Below are positions 35,723-47,989 of a stretch of 64,000 nt of DNA, in pieces (position 1 is the stretch's first letter; every line of letters starts with the position of its first letter). The notes below the pieces were generated by a model. That model worked only from the letters and a program-made list of their open reading frames with translations. It was not told the origin of the DNA and did no database searches. Origin of the DNA: Euborellia annulipes (taxonomy: Eukaryota; Arthropoda; Insecta; Dermaptera; Anisolabididae); assembly GCA_023213315.1 (NCBI GenBank), contig JAKCPI010003116.1, positions 1 through 64,000 of the forward strand. The letters run 5' to 3'. The translations under genes and the position numbers were made by a program.

Positions 35723-36965
35723 AATTTGTTGAAAGATATATATTCTCTTTACGGGACGGGATGCGAACCCTTGACCTGTGGCAGCAGAAGCTTATTTTTT
35801 AATTTCATCTTATTCTAATTAAAATATTTAAAAATATACATAAAAATAATGACAAATAGAATTTTACGACAAAAAAATCTTTTTGGCAAAAGTTGATATC
35901 ACGTGACTGTTTTGCGAAAATATTTTTTTGCTGGTGGATCAAGTACCCACCACAAAATATTTTACTATGACTCGTCACGTTTTTACTTAAAGATAAAAAA
36001 ACTCAGGCTTCTCAAATAAAAATCTTGTATAAATAAATTATATTTTTGTGTTAATAAGACCACAGAATGAGTGTTCGAAATGTTGTATTAAATACAGATA
36101 TATCACAGCTAACCTGAAAAATATAATTTATTTATTCATTCTCAAGAAGCCTCTGTAACTGATTTATAACTCCTTTGATCATATCGCATAGTCGCTTACA
36201 GTTTTCTCTCCATCATATTCCAAAAAAAAAAAAAAAAATTAAAATTTTTACAAACCTAATTGAGATTTAAAACCCACACAATTGTTTTTTGCAATCTCTA
36301 ACGTCGTCGGAAATTACATTTAAGATTTATTTATTAATTATTCAGATTTAGATAATAAGAAGCTTATCAAAATCATTGCATAATTTTAAATATATTATAG
36401 TACAAAAAAAATATATATATATATATATGATTAATTTGTGAACATATTAAAATAGTGAATATTTATTACCAAAAAAATAAGAAATTACAAGCAATTAAAT
36501 TCCTATAAACAATTTTTGTATATAATAATTATCGTTATTTTTTATAAGTACCTTATTAATTTTTTCTCTTTCTAACTATTAATTTTCTTCTATCTCTCTC
36601 TTGAAGAATTTTTTAAGGGTCAAAACATATCTAACAAGTCTCATCAGTTCATCATTCATTTATAAAAAAAAATTATATAAACAGATTCATTAAATCCTAC
36701 TTAGAAAAAAATATCTGATTTGTTCTTCTACTTAATCAATTTATAATCTTAATTTTATTCACTAGAGAACTATAGGTCGCGACCCCCTACTTGGGAAAAG
36801 TTGGATCTTAATTAAATTATAAAATTTATCAAAATACTGTTTTAATCTAAGCGCAGCCCACAGAAGGCGAGCCGCGCGGCTAGTATAAAACTTTTATTAT
36901 TACATATCTAATAGTCATGAATTTTATTTTCCTAAATCATTTGTTTAATCACTTAATTCTCTCTT
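35723..36965. other. Intergenic stretch with SINE and PLE traces
   Basis: At 35755-35785 'gggacgggatgcgaacccttgacc' is a B-box-like minus-strand SINE word. At 36058-36090 'ccacagaatgagtgttcgaaatgttg' is a decayed ribozyme trace related to 43.3 kb. A (TA)n run lies at 36412-36428. A gagccgcgcggctag word at 36868 recurs at 51235. Confidence 0.4.
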
Positions 36966-37462
36966 ATAACTTTTTACTTTCTCTTACCTATATGTATATG
37001 TTAATATATATAGAGTAAGTAGGCCTATTGGATTCATGTCAAAAATTGAATATCGAGATTTTGAAGGATATACACGTTTTGAAGTCCCGTGAATCCAAAA
37101 AAGTGATTTTCGCGACATGGTCTGTCTGTGTTCAATTTAAAGCATGAAAGAATTGAGATATGAGGCTGAAATTTTATATTTAAGTTAGGCACCCCCCTAG
37201 GGCGTGAAAATAAGCTTTTAAACAAAATCGGCCTAATAGTACTACTAATACTTTACTGAAGTACTTTTTCAGTTTTTTTCGATTTTCTCAAAATTAGTTC
37301 TAACGATTTTGATTAAAATTCTAATTTTTTAGACGCTCTTTCAAATGTATATTCTCATTTTACCCTTGAAATCTTATTAAGACTACTTTACTCTTGTACT
37401 TCATAGGGAAGATAGGAGAAATGGTTGCCATGGTAACAAAATATAAATAAACAAATAGTTTA

Positions 37463-37739
37463 AAAAGAAGAAATTAATGACTGACAATTTGAGTGATAAT
37501 CAACAGGAACAGGTAGATGAAGGCAGCCAGCAAAGAACAAAAACTTTATTTAAATATCGTCGACGTTTCGGGAACGCGTCGCTCCCATCTTCAGAACCTA
37601 TGGTCATCGACCAAATAACACCAAATAAATTGTTCGATGACCGTAGGTCTTGAAGATGGGAGCGATGCGTTCCCGAAACGTCGACGATATTTAAATAAAG
37701 TTTTTGTTCTTTGGCTGCCTTCATCTACCTGTTCCTGTT
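37463..37739. mobile_element. PLE-type foldback with 18-bp target duplication
   Basis: aaataaacaaatagttta occurs at 37445-37462 and 37740-37757, flanking the insert exactly. Arms of about 115 bp contain ggaacaggtagatgaaggcagcc and aaatatcgtcgacgtttcgg, with complements. The minus arm keeps an intact hammerhead core; the plus arm has an extra T (cttgaaga). Confidence 0.85.
37552..37605 (-). ncRNA. Minimal hammerhead ribozyme (PLE type)
   Basis: On the minus strand CTGAAGA is at 37593-37587, stem II is GGGA/TCCC, GAAA is at 37568-37565, then ACGT and C37561. Stem I pairing is weak. Confidence 0.65.
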
Positions 37740-37915
37740 AAATAAACAAATAGTTTATACATTTTTCAAATTTAAATGTACCGTACTGTCGGTAACTAAA
37801 TATATCTCGACACAAAAAAATCTGGTGTTACAAGTACAGAATACAACTTTTGATTACCGAAGTTAAGAGAAAGTTGTGTACTGGGCGACCAGTCACACCA
37901 GATTTTTTTTTAATT

Positions 37916-38841
37916 ATTATTTTATCAACATTTCAAATTATACTAATTTTTATAGGTACGCCTATTTAATATACATTTCATACAATACTCTACTTAAAAA
38001 TCCTATAGCCCATCGAAGGGAAAGGATATTGATAAGTATAATCCATTTCTAATACGAAAAAATGTATTAATTAGGAATTTCTCTAACATTAATGGTCCTA
38101 TAGCCCATTTGCGAGATTATAGAAATGGCCAATTAATACCTTTTTTTCGTGTTCGATTGAATTATACTTATCATTGTTTTGGACAAGTTACAGCATGTCA
38201 TAGATGGCAAGAGGCTACCTGTCGTGGGGTTATAGAGCATTTAGTAGTGAGTTTGTCGCCGAAGAGAGAGGTTGAATCCACGTTGGATTTTCTCTCAAAG
38301 GCTTTATACATTTAGTGTTGTGAGTGCCATTGAAGGGTGCAGCTGGGCGTCGGTTGGTCTCCCTTCAAAATAGTCAATTTCTCTTAAACAACGAGCCCGA
38401 TTTAGGTAAATTTCTTCCTAATTATTATTTATAAAATAATTTAAGAATATTTTTACTTTTAAGCAAGAAATTAGCGATTCGGGGGTGAGGGCGGAGGAAT
38501 CCGAGCAATTTTGTTCGTTGTATCCTATGGGATATATCACTTATTTTGAAAATTCTAATAATATACACTTTACATAATTGATAGCTAGCTATAAGTAATG
38601 TAGGCATCCAGGATTTAATTCAATATTTTCTCTCACGTTTCGGATGCCACAGGGTAGTTTACATGCTATTTTTTAAAGTAAATATCTGATCACCTAGGTA
38701 TGATTTATTTATTTCTCTTATTCCAAAGTAGGATGTTTCGGTCCTTGAAACGACTATCAACTAAACAAAAAAGTTTCAATGTTCATTCCCTCCTAATGTT
38801 TTATTTCTTGTTAAGATTTAAAATTCCATCTAAAAAGAAAA
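37916..38841. other. Unassigned stretch with a short inverted repeat
   Basis: Inverted arms near 38031-38085 and 38115-38170 (gataagtataat ... attatacttatc). The phrase cctatagcccat occurs twice (37990, 38097). At 38190-38350 the composition is more even, and a 68-codon plus frame has no recognisable domain. A decayed ribozyme trace (ggaccgaaacatcc on minus) is at 38730. Confidence 0.35.
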
Positions 38842-39230
38842 AAATCTGGTGTGACTGTCTCACATCACACAACTTTTAATTACCGAAGATAAGAATTTTG
38901 AGAAAATCGAAAAAAACTGAAAAATTACTTTGCTAGTACTAGTACTTTTCGGCTGATTTTGTTTAAAAGCTTATTTTCTCGCTCCAGGACTTAAATATAA
39001 AATCTCAGCAGCTTCATAGCTCAATTCCTTCATGCTTAAAATCGAACACAGACACACAGACAGACAGACACACACTCAGTCAGACCATGCCTCAAAAAAC
39101 ACTTTTTTGGATTCAAGGGACCTCAAAACGTGTATATCCATAAAAATCTCGACATCGATTTTTTGACATGAAACCAATACTTTCTCTCTATATATTAACA
39201 TAAATAAAGGTAAGAGAAAGTAAAAATCTG
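38842..39230 (-). repeat. Family A repeat, minus copy with internal deletion
   Basis: Reads in reverse from the 3' hairpin words through the gacagacagacagac tract to the 5' hairpin at 39177-39225. The 'ggttgccatggtaac' region is missing. Confidence 0.75.
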
Positions 39231-39275
39231 GAATAATGAATAATAGCACCAAAAACTTTTCGTTTAACGTTGAAC

Positions 39276-39540
39276 CAGTGGCGGATCCAGTGTTTCTCGG
39301 GCGGAGGGGGGGGTAATCTGGAGTGACTGGTCGCACAGCACACCTTTTTTCTTTTTCGGTAATTTAAAGGCGCATTCTGTACTTGTTTGCCAGAATATAA
39401 ATATAAATCAAATTTTTAAGTATTAATTTTTAAAATTTTACATTAAAAATACATTTTTTTTCAAAAAAAGTATTTTTTTTTAAATCTCAGGGGGGTAATT
39501 ACCCCATTTACCCCCCCCCCCCCCCCTGTGTCCGCCCTTG
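39276..39540. mobile_element. hAT-type MITE, family B copy 1
   Basis: Target duplication cgttgaac at 39268-39275 and 39541-39548 is exact. The ends are cagtggcggatcc and gtgtccgcccttg. The interior begins with a G-run, then 'taatctggagtgactggtcgcacagcacac', which is the reverse complement of the family A 3' end. Related copies are at 46101 and 49334. Confidence 0.85.
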
Positions 39541-39548
39541 CGTTGAAC

Positions 39549-41331
39549 TCAATTTATTCTTTAGAAATTTCGCATTCTCTTCGGACAGATTGTTTTCTGT
39601 ATTAGCTTGATAACAAAAAAATTAATTTTCATAATTTTTTAATAAGTCATTAAAATAATTATAACTTTCTATCCCAATGATTGAAAATCCCTTATGAATA
39701 TAATTAATTTAAAAAAAAACCACATTGAAAAATTCCTTATAATAATCTAGTTTTTAAAGTGAAACTTTTATTTGATGCCCTCAAATTTTTTCGCTCTTCT
39801 CTCAGCATGTCGCGTTACAAGCCGTCACGGCCGTGACGCTACAAGCCATGACGTCACAAGCAGTAACGACAAAAATAGGAAAATTGAAATTTAATATATT
39901 TTTTTTAAGTAAGCCTACGTTTAGACGCCGCTCCTTAAACTACATAAATCCCCCTTAAACTACATAAAGAGTGATTAAGGTGCTAATTTTGTTAATTTTT
40001 TCTATAATAAAAACAATAATTAAAATGTTAAAGTTTTTTATTGAATTATTCTTAATAAAAAAAAAAAGGTGGATAAATACCTATAAAATAAATCAAGGTC
40101 GTAATATAAACAACAACAAAAAAAAATTTATTTTGTAAATTATCCTATAAAACAAAAAAAAATCATGTAAGAAACCTACGCTTGCCAACTGTATATTAAT
40201 CAAACTCGTTTTTTATATATATTAAAATCAATTTTTATGTTTTTATTTGTTATTTAGATTAATTAATTAATTTCATCCGAATTTGAATATTTCGGTTACC
40301 AGCTGACTGATTGTCGGAATATACAAAATTCCAAAGAGAGGGGAGGGTTCCGCCCCATGATCTTTGAAGAGAAAAAAAAGTCGCTCGTTAGTCGGTTTGG
40401 TCTTTCTTTCTCTTATCTTCTTGAGGAGGGAGCATTTATGCAGGCAGCTTGTTAACCAGACGACCGCTTCCAATAAAACATGATTATCCTGATTGAATTG
40501 GGAATTTCATTTTATATTTATTAGAAATAAAAATGATCAGATAGCCATCGGGTTGTATTGTATACTTTCATGCTAATCGTCTTCTAAACTTACTCTATAT
40601 TCATAACTTTTCGTTTTATGTTCTAAAGGGTGGCCAAACAAATCAATTTACATTTTATTTAAAAATAAAAAAAAAATTTTATAGTTTGTATATTTATGAA
40701 CTTAGTAGTTTTAAGTGTACATAAAAAAGATAATTGATACATTTAGATTATCAGATCATCGTTTGGTTTAAATTTAAATCAGCGAATTTTATTTTAAAAA
40801 ATATTTCAAATAAAATTTCTACAGAATTTTGAAATTTCGACTTAGGTTGGATAGTAAATTTTGTCCAAATTCTTTCAAGTTTTCAAATGAAAAGAATTTT
40901 AGAATAATTTTCTGAAAATTTTGCTCAGCTCATGGGTGGATCTAGAGGGGAGGGAAATTTATTTTAATGGTTTTAAGAAATTTTGATAATCTATAGGCTT
41001 ATATAGATCTATAATTTGCTTTCATTCTCTTTCCTGTAATCCTAGAAGATTCTTTTTAACCAGAAAATTACAGCATATTGTTAAAAATAAAATTTCGTCC
41101 CGAAATTTCAACTGGAACAGAGAGGCGGGCGATTGGGCTAGTAAAAAGAAACTATTCGATTAATATAGAGCCTATAAAAAATAAAAAATAATTTTGCAAT
41201 AAAATTACCGGAAAATATTTCAGAAAATTCGTAGAGATGAAGATCATTTTGTGTCAAATTTTATAAGATTTTTATATGAATTTTATCCAACCTTATGCTT
41301 CATTTTAAATCTGTTCCTAAAGTTTGACGCT
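39549..41331. other. Intergenic stretch with a CRE-like palindrome cluster
   Basis: At 39805-39870 the phrases cgtcacggccgtgacg and tgacgtca (39849-39856) sit between repeated acaagcc words. A GC-richer patch at 40270-40490 has no recognised domain in its frames. The remainder is AT-rich. Confidence 0.4.
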
Positions 41332-41339
41332 CTTCAGGG

Positions 41340-41989
41340 CAGTGGAGTCATTTCAACTTTTTCTTGGGAGGGGCAAATTTTTTTCTTGGGGGGCAAACAT
41401 TTTTTTTCTTAAAATTTACTTACAAATATGTACTCAAATTGAGCCAAAAGATATTTAATTTAATTTAATTTTTTTAATTCTCATTACCAGTGGCGTACCA
41501 AGGGGGGGGGGGGCGGTCCGCCCCAGGCCCCGAGCCGGCATAGGCCTCCATATATTTATAAAAAAAAAATTTAATGAAAATTTCACTTTGAGAGGCCCCG
41601 GGGCCCTCAGGGCTCAAGTAAAAACGGAAAAATTTAGATAAAAAAAAAAAAAACAAAATTTAATGAAAATTTCTCTTTGAGAGGCCCCGGGGCCCTTGGC
41701 GTTCAGGGATATACAGTATTTTAAAAATATTTTTGTGTATGGAGGAGAAGGATATTTAAAGATTAACACCCTCCCCCCAAAAAAAAATTCAATATAAGGC
41801 CCCCTCTTCTAGTGCCGCCCCAGGCCCCCAACTGCCTCGGTACGCCTCTGCTCATTACAGTTTATATACTCGTAGATATATTTTGAAAGATTTTATCTAG
41901 AATAATATAAAATTTTATGTCAGAGCCCTTGGGGGGAGGGGGGCAAATGACCCCACCTGCCACTCCCCCCACCCCCATTGACGCGACTG
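41340..41989. mobile_element. hAT-type element with a second hAT inside
   Basis: Exact target duplication cttcaggg at 41332-41339 and 41990-41997. The ends are cagtggagtca and tgacgcgactg. A second element, 41488-41850, is nested within it with its own duplication. No transposase. Confidence 0.85.
41488..41850. mobile_element. Nested hAT-type MITE, family C
   Basis: Exact duplication ctcattac at 41480-41487 and 41851-41858. The ends are cagtggcgtacc and ggtacgcctctg. The interior is rich in 'ggccccgggg' and 'ccgccccaggccc' words, as is the element at 43663. Confidence 0.85.
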
Positions 41990-42258
41990 CTTCAGGGACC
42001 GCAAAAATTCAAGTGAGGCAGGAACCAAAAAAGTTTGTGAACCATTGGCAAATATACAAATTAAATTAAAAAGACTAGGTTATAAGTTTCAAAGAATTTT
42101 TAATATTATTATTTTTAACAGTTAATTCAACTTTTTGAATTGGCATGTGAAATTCTCTATTTCTTCTTCTATTAAATTCTATAAGTTTTATGTGCGATTT
42201 AGTGCGGTTTATTTATTCATTTTATTTAAGTTTCGTTCTAAATATATGACAAAAATCA

Positions 42259-42378
42259 GCCAACTTTCAAACTATGTTAAACGCACCGGTTCTCGTCTGA
42301 TCACCGAAGTTAAGCAACATTGGGCACGGTCAGTACTTGGATGGGTGACCGCCTGGGAACACCGTGTGATGTTGGCTT
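42259..42378 (+). rRNA. 5S ribosomal RNA
   Basis: The 120-base segment begins gccaac and ends gttggctt, giving the paired terminal stem. It keeps the internal promoter and loop words ctcgtctgatcaccgaagtt, agcaac and 'tacttggatgggtgaccgcctgggaac'. 5S rRNA is part of the large ribosomal subunit and is transcribed by Pol III. The 5' domain (tttcaaactatgttaaacg) and a few central bases differ from common arthropod 5S, so it may be a functional variant or an old pseudogene. It stands alone in this window, not in an array. Confidence 0.85.
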
Positions 42379-42382
42379 AATA

Positions 42383-42390
42383 TTTTTTTT
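42383..42390 (+). terminator. Pol III T-run after 5S rRNA
   Basis: Eight T residues start 5 bases after the 5S end, as expected for a Pol III stop signal. Confidence 0.6.
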
Positions 42391-43650
42391 ATTTAGTATT
42401 TAGCTAAATTTATTTCAAAAAAAACTTTACAGTTTTTATTCTTTATTCTTTTTATGCTTCGTTTTTTTATTGGATCCGGTTGAAATCATCCCAATTTATG
42501 TATGCAATTATTTTTCATAGCAATTATTAAGTGCGAAGTGGGGAGAAAAAAAAAGTGGAGCTAGAAGCAAACAAATCCTAAAATGTCACTCCGAAGACAG
42601 ACAGACACGTGTTGTTTAAATTACTGGGGCCGTGCTTGTAATCAAAGCATTAGAGGCTCGTTCATCGGCGCCCGCGGTCAAGTAATTCTGTCCCATTAAA
42701 ATTTCACGAGATAAATAAAATATAATGTCTTATTTTTTGATAATATGCTAACGGCCTGGCCACATGCGATCAAAAAGATAGCTGTAAAAGAAAAAAAAAA
42801 GAAGAGAAAAACATGAACCAAAGCGGTGGCTGAACCTGCCTTGTAAGGGAACTTCTTTTTTCGAGGATTTTATTTCATCCTCGAAATCGACTGCTGTTCA
42901 TTTTCATTGTGCCTTTGAGAATTTTTAACAAGTATGTTAATAAAACGAATTATAAAGATGTTAATATTTCTTTCCTCTATAAATGCAAGTTTCCTTTGCC
43001 TTTTTTGGTTTTTCACCTTCATCTGCATTTAATGCAACTTGTAAGAACGGTTAACAACAACACTGAGAAACAATAAACAAAAACAAATCATACAAATTAT
43101 AAAGAAGAATAGAAAATATGTAATTTTTAGAGAAACCAGTTTGTTGTTATTTGTTAGGGATGTATGTTCCTCATCTGGATCTTACGTAATCTGTTTTCAT
43201 ATAGATTAATAGACATTCAGACGATAGATCAAAATATAGAATCATTATTAAAATATTTAACTGTGGTTTATTTCTAACACCTTTCGGCCATTCATTCTGT
43301 GGTCTTCTTGAGGTACACAATTCAGTTAAGATTACAATGGTTATTACATCTGTGATTCAAATCAGATTTCCACAGATTCATAAAAGTAACGTTTCGGTCA
43401 CTCATTTTGTGGCCAAAATTTAGAATCAACTACCAATAAAAACACATTTTCGTGACGGTCCCTATTAAGACTTACTGTATTACGGAGGTTTGTTACCCAA
43501 ATTTTTCCCTAAATTTTAAACATTTCATGATTATTTTGTAACTTGATGAACCCCAAATAGCAGACAAGAATTTAAATATAAAGTTTACTCAGCGATTGTA
43601 ATTGAAAAGTTTTAAAATTATTTTTTGATTACTGGAAGATAGGCAACTCA
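42391..43650. other. Intergenic stretch with a GC-richer patch and PLE traces
   Basis: The patch at 42590-42700 contains cacgtg, 'cttgtaatcaaagcatta' and 'tcggcgcccgcggtc'; it is not repeated elsewhere in the window and could be a host regulatory element. On minus near 43270-43300 and 43380-43410, 'ccacagaatgaatggccgaaagg' and 'gaccgaaacgttac' are decayed ribozyme traces. Confidence 0.35.
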
Positions 43651-43662
43651 AATTCATTACAG

Positions 43663-43861
43663 TGCAGAGAGGCGTGTCAAGAGTGGGGCGGGGGGGGGAG
43701 GCGGTCCGCCCCAGGCCCCGAGCCGACATAGACCCCCCAAATTTGAAAATACTTTATTTTATTTTACTAAATAATAAAGACAGCCCAGATCCCATGTCGG
43801 CAATATATATACCTGTTAGGTCCCCTCATCTAGTGACTCCCCAGGTCTCGGTACGCCCCTG
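43663..43861. mobile_element. hAT-type MITE, family C copy 2
   Basis: Duplication cattacag at 43655-43662 and 43862-43869. The interior 'ggcggtccgccccaggccccgagccg' and end 'ctcggtacgcccctg' match the element at 41488. The left end (tgcagagaggcg) is altered. Confidence 0.75.
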
Positions 43862-43869
43862 CATTACAG

Positions 43870-44704
43870 ATAATCCACCCCCTGAAGATGGTTTATTTCG
43901 AGATATATTTTTAAAAAAATGCAATCCCACAAAAAAGAACAAATTTTTCCCCACCTTTTCGAAAACAGGCAACCAACTTGGCATTTGTGCGCTTCAGGTT
44001 GCATTTATCTGCTTAAAGGGGCTATTGAAGTATTAAGGGGTATCACATTTGCTTACTCTTGTTGACAAAAGGGGGATTAATAAATTGCTTGTTTAAGCTT
44101 TTTAACCAATTTTAACTTAACCAGGGGGGATAAAAAATTTTTACGTAAGCAAGGGACTTTACGGTTTGTTTAAAATTTGCTTACCTAATACTTGAATGGC
44201 CTCTTAAGAAGCATTCTCGCTAATTATAATCATTATAAATAATAAATTAAAATGGATTCTGGATTTAAAAAATTTCTCTTTGTTTAGCTACTTAATGAAA
44301 AAAAAATTCGTTTTTTTTTTCTTAAATTAATCTCGCGCCATCTTTTTTTATTTCAAAAGTATTTTATTTTTTTTCTTACTATTCATTTAATTTTATTTCT
44401 TCTTTGTTTATCCGTTTATATTTTATTACTCGAAGATAAACATCTAAAATCGAAAAATACCAGTGGAAGAGTAAGCAGCTTATCTTTTGGCATCCCTGAA
44501 ATTTATTTTTAATTCGTTGTCTATTTAAGGAATTTCTTTTTATCGTCTTGATTCTTTTATTTTTTTTTATAAACTTGTATAGTTGACACTCCATTTCTTT
44601 CATTTACTAATAATTTAATATCTGTTGGTTTTAATAGTTGATTTTTTTTTTAACCCGAAAGAGAAATGCATCAGTTACTAGAATAAAATAAAATTTTATA
44701 TTTA
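43870..44704. other. AT-rich stretch, no gene seen
   Basis: Low-complexity DNA. A 74-codon minus frame at 44379-44603 has no recognisable domain. Confidence 0.4.
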
Positions 44705-44790
44705 TCGGGACTGCCTGGGATCTGAATCCGCGCCCCTATTATTATTAACATTTGTCAATAACTCTAACCTCTCTACCAGGGGGGAGGTGT
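44705..44790 (-). mobile_element. tRNA-like SINE head
   Basis: On the minus strand an A-box-like tggtagagaggttagag and B-box-like ggattcagatccc are spaced like a tRNA. The head is similar to those at 25390 and 54297. Its body would lie to the left but is not recognisable. Confidence 0.5.
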
Positions 44791-44865
44791 TAACAAAAAT
44801 TTAAAAATAGAAAATAATTAAATAAACAAAGATTTTGTTTCTAATATCAGTTTTTTTTTAACATT

Positions 44866-45000
44866 TACACTTTTTTCCCCATTCACACTCACACTCACAC
44901 ATACATACACACAGTCTTTTCGGCAACTTGGGACATATAAGACTTTTACGATAACCAGTAATTAATATATCTTTTGGGGGTCCAGGCTTTCTTATTTAAC
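44866..45000 (-). mobile_element. SINE tail, headless
   Basis: Matches the SINE body at 51365-51520 (cacacatacatacacacagtctttt; cggcaactt; gggtccaggc). The tRNA-like head is missing on its right side. Confidence 0.6.
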
Positions 45001-46100
45001 TAGCTGCTAACTAACTGAGCTCTTATTTAATCATATTGTTAGCTTAACTAGAAGCGTAAAGACTCGAAAGTCATAATCAACTAACTTCTTAATAATTAAT
45101 TAATTAGATGTGAAACAACCGGCCCTAAATGTGTCCGTATTAGGAAATAAGTAAAAAAAAATACTGTAGATTTTTTACCCCTTTTTTATAAAATATTTTC
45201 ATTATATATTAATTATATTATACATTAATTAATATATCTATTTTTTAATTAAAATAAAAATCCTTTTTAATATTTACTATATGTCTTCTGTCAGGTATAA
45301 TATACAAACTGGGCAGTTAAAAAATTAATAATTTATTTTCACAGCTGGATATATTCCAATATCAGAGACGATTTGTCTTTATTTAAGAAATATCGTAAAA
45401 TTATATTTAAAAAAATGTATAATATATTTGATTTCAAATTATGGACACTTATTTATTTATTATATTTTTTTTAATATTCATTTATTAAATTTCTAATTAA
45501 AAATTTTGAAAATCATAATTTTATATCTGGTAGATGTTGCCCTACTCGCTATCAACAAGTCTTGAGAATTTGATATTTTTTATTATTTAATTTCTCTGGC
45601 CACTAAAACTGTTTAAAAAAAAAACTGGGCTTGAATCTAGAAACATTCTTACGAAATGATATGCAAAGGAAGGGCGGATTTAGTCAAAAGAAAAAGTAAA
45701 GACACGGACTTAAACCTCTTTGAATTAATTTATCAAAAACTTTTCATAAAAAGTTTCGAGAGTTTTTTAGTTTTTGGGAAATTCCCTCAAACTACATTTT
45801 TTTAAATTTCACTTGAAATTCATTAAATTTATTGTGAAAAAGACTCAAATTCAAGCTAATAAGGCGTAGACACTTTTAATGGCAATTTTCAGAAAAGCAA
45901 TAAAACAGGCATTTAAAAGCAATAAAATCTCTTTCAGAGAAATTAAGGTAAATGTTTTGATATTTTAACTGGAATTGTTCTTCTGAGAATTTAAAATTTT
46001 TTCACAATAAATTTAATAAATTTCAAGTGAAATCTCAAAAATTGTGGGTTAAGGGAATTACTCAAAAACGAAACTACGTTCGATACTCAAATTTTATACT
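45001..46100. other. AT-rich stretch with an inverted repeat
   Basis: Arms near 45775-45845 and 45990-46070 (aaatttcacttgaaattcatt; aataaatttcaagtgaaat). No gene. Confidence 0.45.
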
Positions 46101-46365
46101 GGATCCGCGAGGTGTTTCTCGGGGGAAGGGGGGTAATCTGGAGTGACTGGTCGCACAGCACACAATTTTTTCTTAATTTCGGTAATTTAAAGGCGCATTC
46201 TGTACTTGTTTGCCAGAATATAAATATAAATCAAATTTTTAAGTATTAATTTTTAAATTTTTACCTTAAAAATAAATTTTTTTTTCGAAAAAAAGTATTT
46301 TTTTCAAATCTGCGGGGGGGGGGGGGTAATTACCCCCTTAACCCCCCTCCTTGTATCCGCCCTTG
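46101..46365. mobile_element. hAT-type MITE, family B copy 2, left end lost
   Basis: Interior and right end (tatccgcccttg) match the copies at 39276 and 49334. The left end starts at ggatccg without the caagggc. No duplication found. Confidence 0.7.
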
Positions 46366-47989
46366 TGTCGAATCATGTCCAAATGTGTTTTGCCTCTTCG
46401 TAATGCCATAGAAAACATTGAAAAAAAAAACAGTTTTAGACACGATTAGTCAAAAACGTTTTGTTTGAAAACGTTTTTGCTCAATTGGTCTAACAATTTT
46501 CTGCTTTTTTTTCATTTTTCGCAATCTAACTCTCAATCGAACCAAAACAAATCTTCGGTATCTCTTATACTTGTGTCATCATCATCATTATCAAATAAAG
46601 ACATTCCTTTAACCATTAATGGGATAAGATCCATTCATTCATCGACACAATTTACAAAAAAAAATTTATAATGACTCGAAAATTAAACAATCTGACATTC
46701 TATGTGTCTAAAAAAGAATAATGATATACGTATATAAATGTTGTTCTGTTTTATTTTTTTTTTCTCATACTTCAATGACTATAATAAATATTTCATATGA
46801 CATTGATTTGATGATTACATCTAATGGCTTTTGATATTTTTCTAACCGCCCATTTTTATCTCTTGAAATCTCAAATGAACAATTTTTGCTCAAGTTTCGT
46901 ACGAAATCTATAATTTACATCAAATGTTTTTAAGTTATCAGGAGCCGATGACATAGAATCGTTCTGTAATTTGTTTTCGATAAAATTTCTTTACAACGGT
47001 AAAATTGTAGAGTTCAACTTGTATTAAATCATCGCGCTTTATCCGCGATTTATGATTGGACAAGGTGTAAAACTAACGCGAACGCCTAGGCATATAATTA
47101 CTTAATTATAAAAGATTCAACTCTCATGACAGACTAATATTAGATAATATGCTTGAAAATCACGCACCAAATTATACGCATATAAATTCAAAGAACATAA
47201 AATATAGAATTTAAATTTAAAAGCTTTCGAAAAAATTAAAAAAAAAAAAAAATTTATGCTTTCTATAAATTTTTTTTTACTTTTTTTTTAATGAAATTAT
47301 TTCATTCAGAATAGGCTTTTATAATGAGTGATAACACAAAAAAAAGTAAAATATTTCTAATCTAATCATAAATACGATGAATCGTTTTAGAGATTTTCTC
47401 ACAGAAACCGCGTTAAATTTTAAAATTATTATATTTCACGAGAAAAAAAAAAAAAATTTCTTATTTATTATACCTTCGGTCGTATTCATTATTTTCAATA
47501 AATATATGTTTAAAATAATTTGCATTTAATTTTATATGTATAAGCCGGCGGCCTTGTGAAAAAACTTTTAAGTAAAGCAAGGCCAAAGAAGATGGGGGGC
47601 CAAATACGAAAGTTGTCGTTAGGATCCTGAATAGAGTGGAAAAAAATTCTCTAATTTTATATAAAATTTGAACGTTTTATCTAAACAGGAAGATGATGCT
47701 CAGTGATTTAGAAAATTTTTTTAGTTCACTCAATTTTCAGAGCAAAATATAGAGAATTTTGAGAAAATCAAAAAAAAAAAACTGAAAAAGTAGGGCTACA
47801 TCAGGAAAGTATTAGGGTTCGTCCACATATTAAGTAACTCCTTTTTTGACGATTTTCTAGCCCCCTCCCCCTCCCTGTCACAGTTAGTCACATACAAACA
47901 AACCCCCCTACAAATATTATTTCACAACATAGAACTACCCCCCCCCCCCCCCCCGAATAAAATTTTCTATACAAAATTTATATCATTTT
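46366..47989. other. AT-rich stretch with repeat fragments
   Basis: No gene. A short family A piece in reverse lies at 47755-47815, and a 'gtccacatattaagtaactcc' repeat fragment at 47818-47960. Confidence 0.45.

Larger units (their letters stand above)
36966..37915 (+). repeat. Family A repeat, interrupted by a PLE foldback
   Basis: Full set of blocks from the 5' hairpin (ttactttctcttacctatatg) to the terminal accagattttt. It is split at 37463-37739 by a foldback; the two sides rejoin across an 18-bp duplication. Confidence 0.85.

Noticed and set aside
38109..38315. 68-codon frame, considered as an exon or a mitochondrial insertion
   Set aside because: No recognisable mitochondrial or protein sequence, and flanking inverted repeat words suggest a mobile remnant.
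43255..43420. Pair of hammerhead ribozymes
   Set aside because: GAAA boxes are present on minus but no CTGANGA box stands at the right distance.
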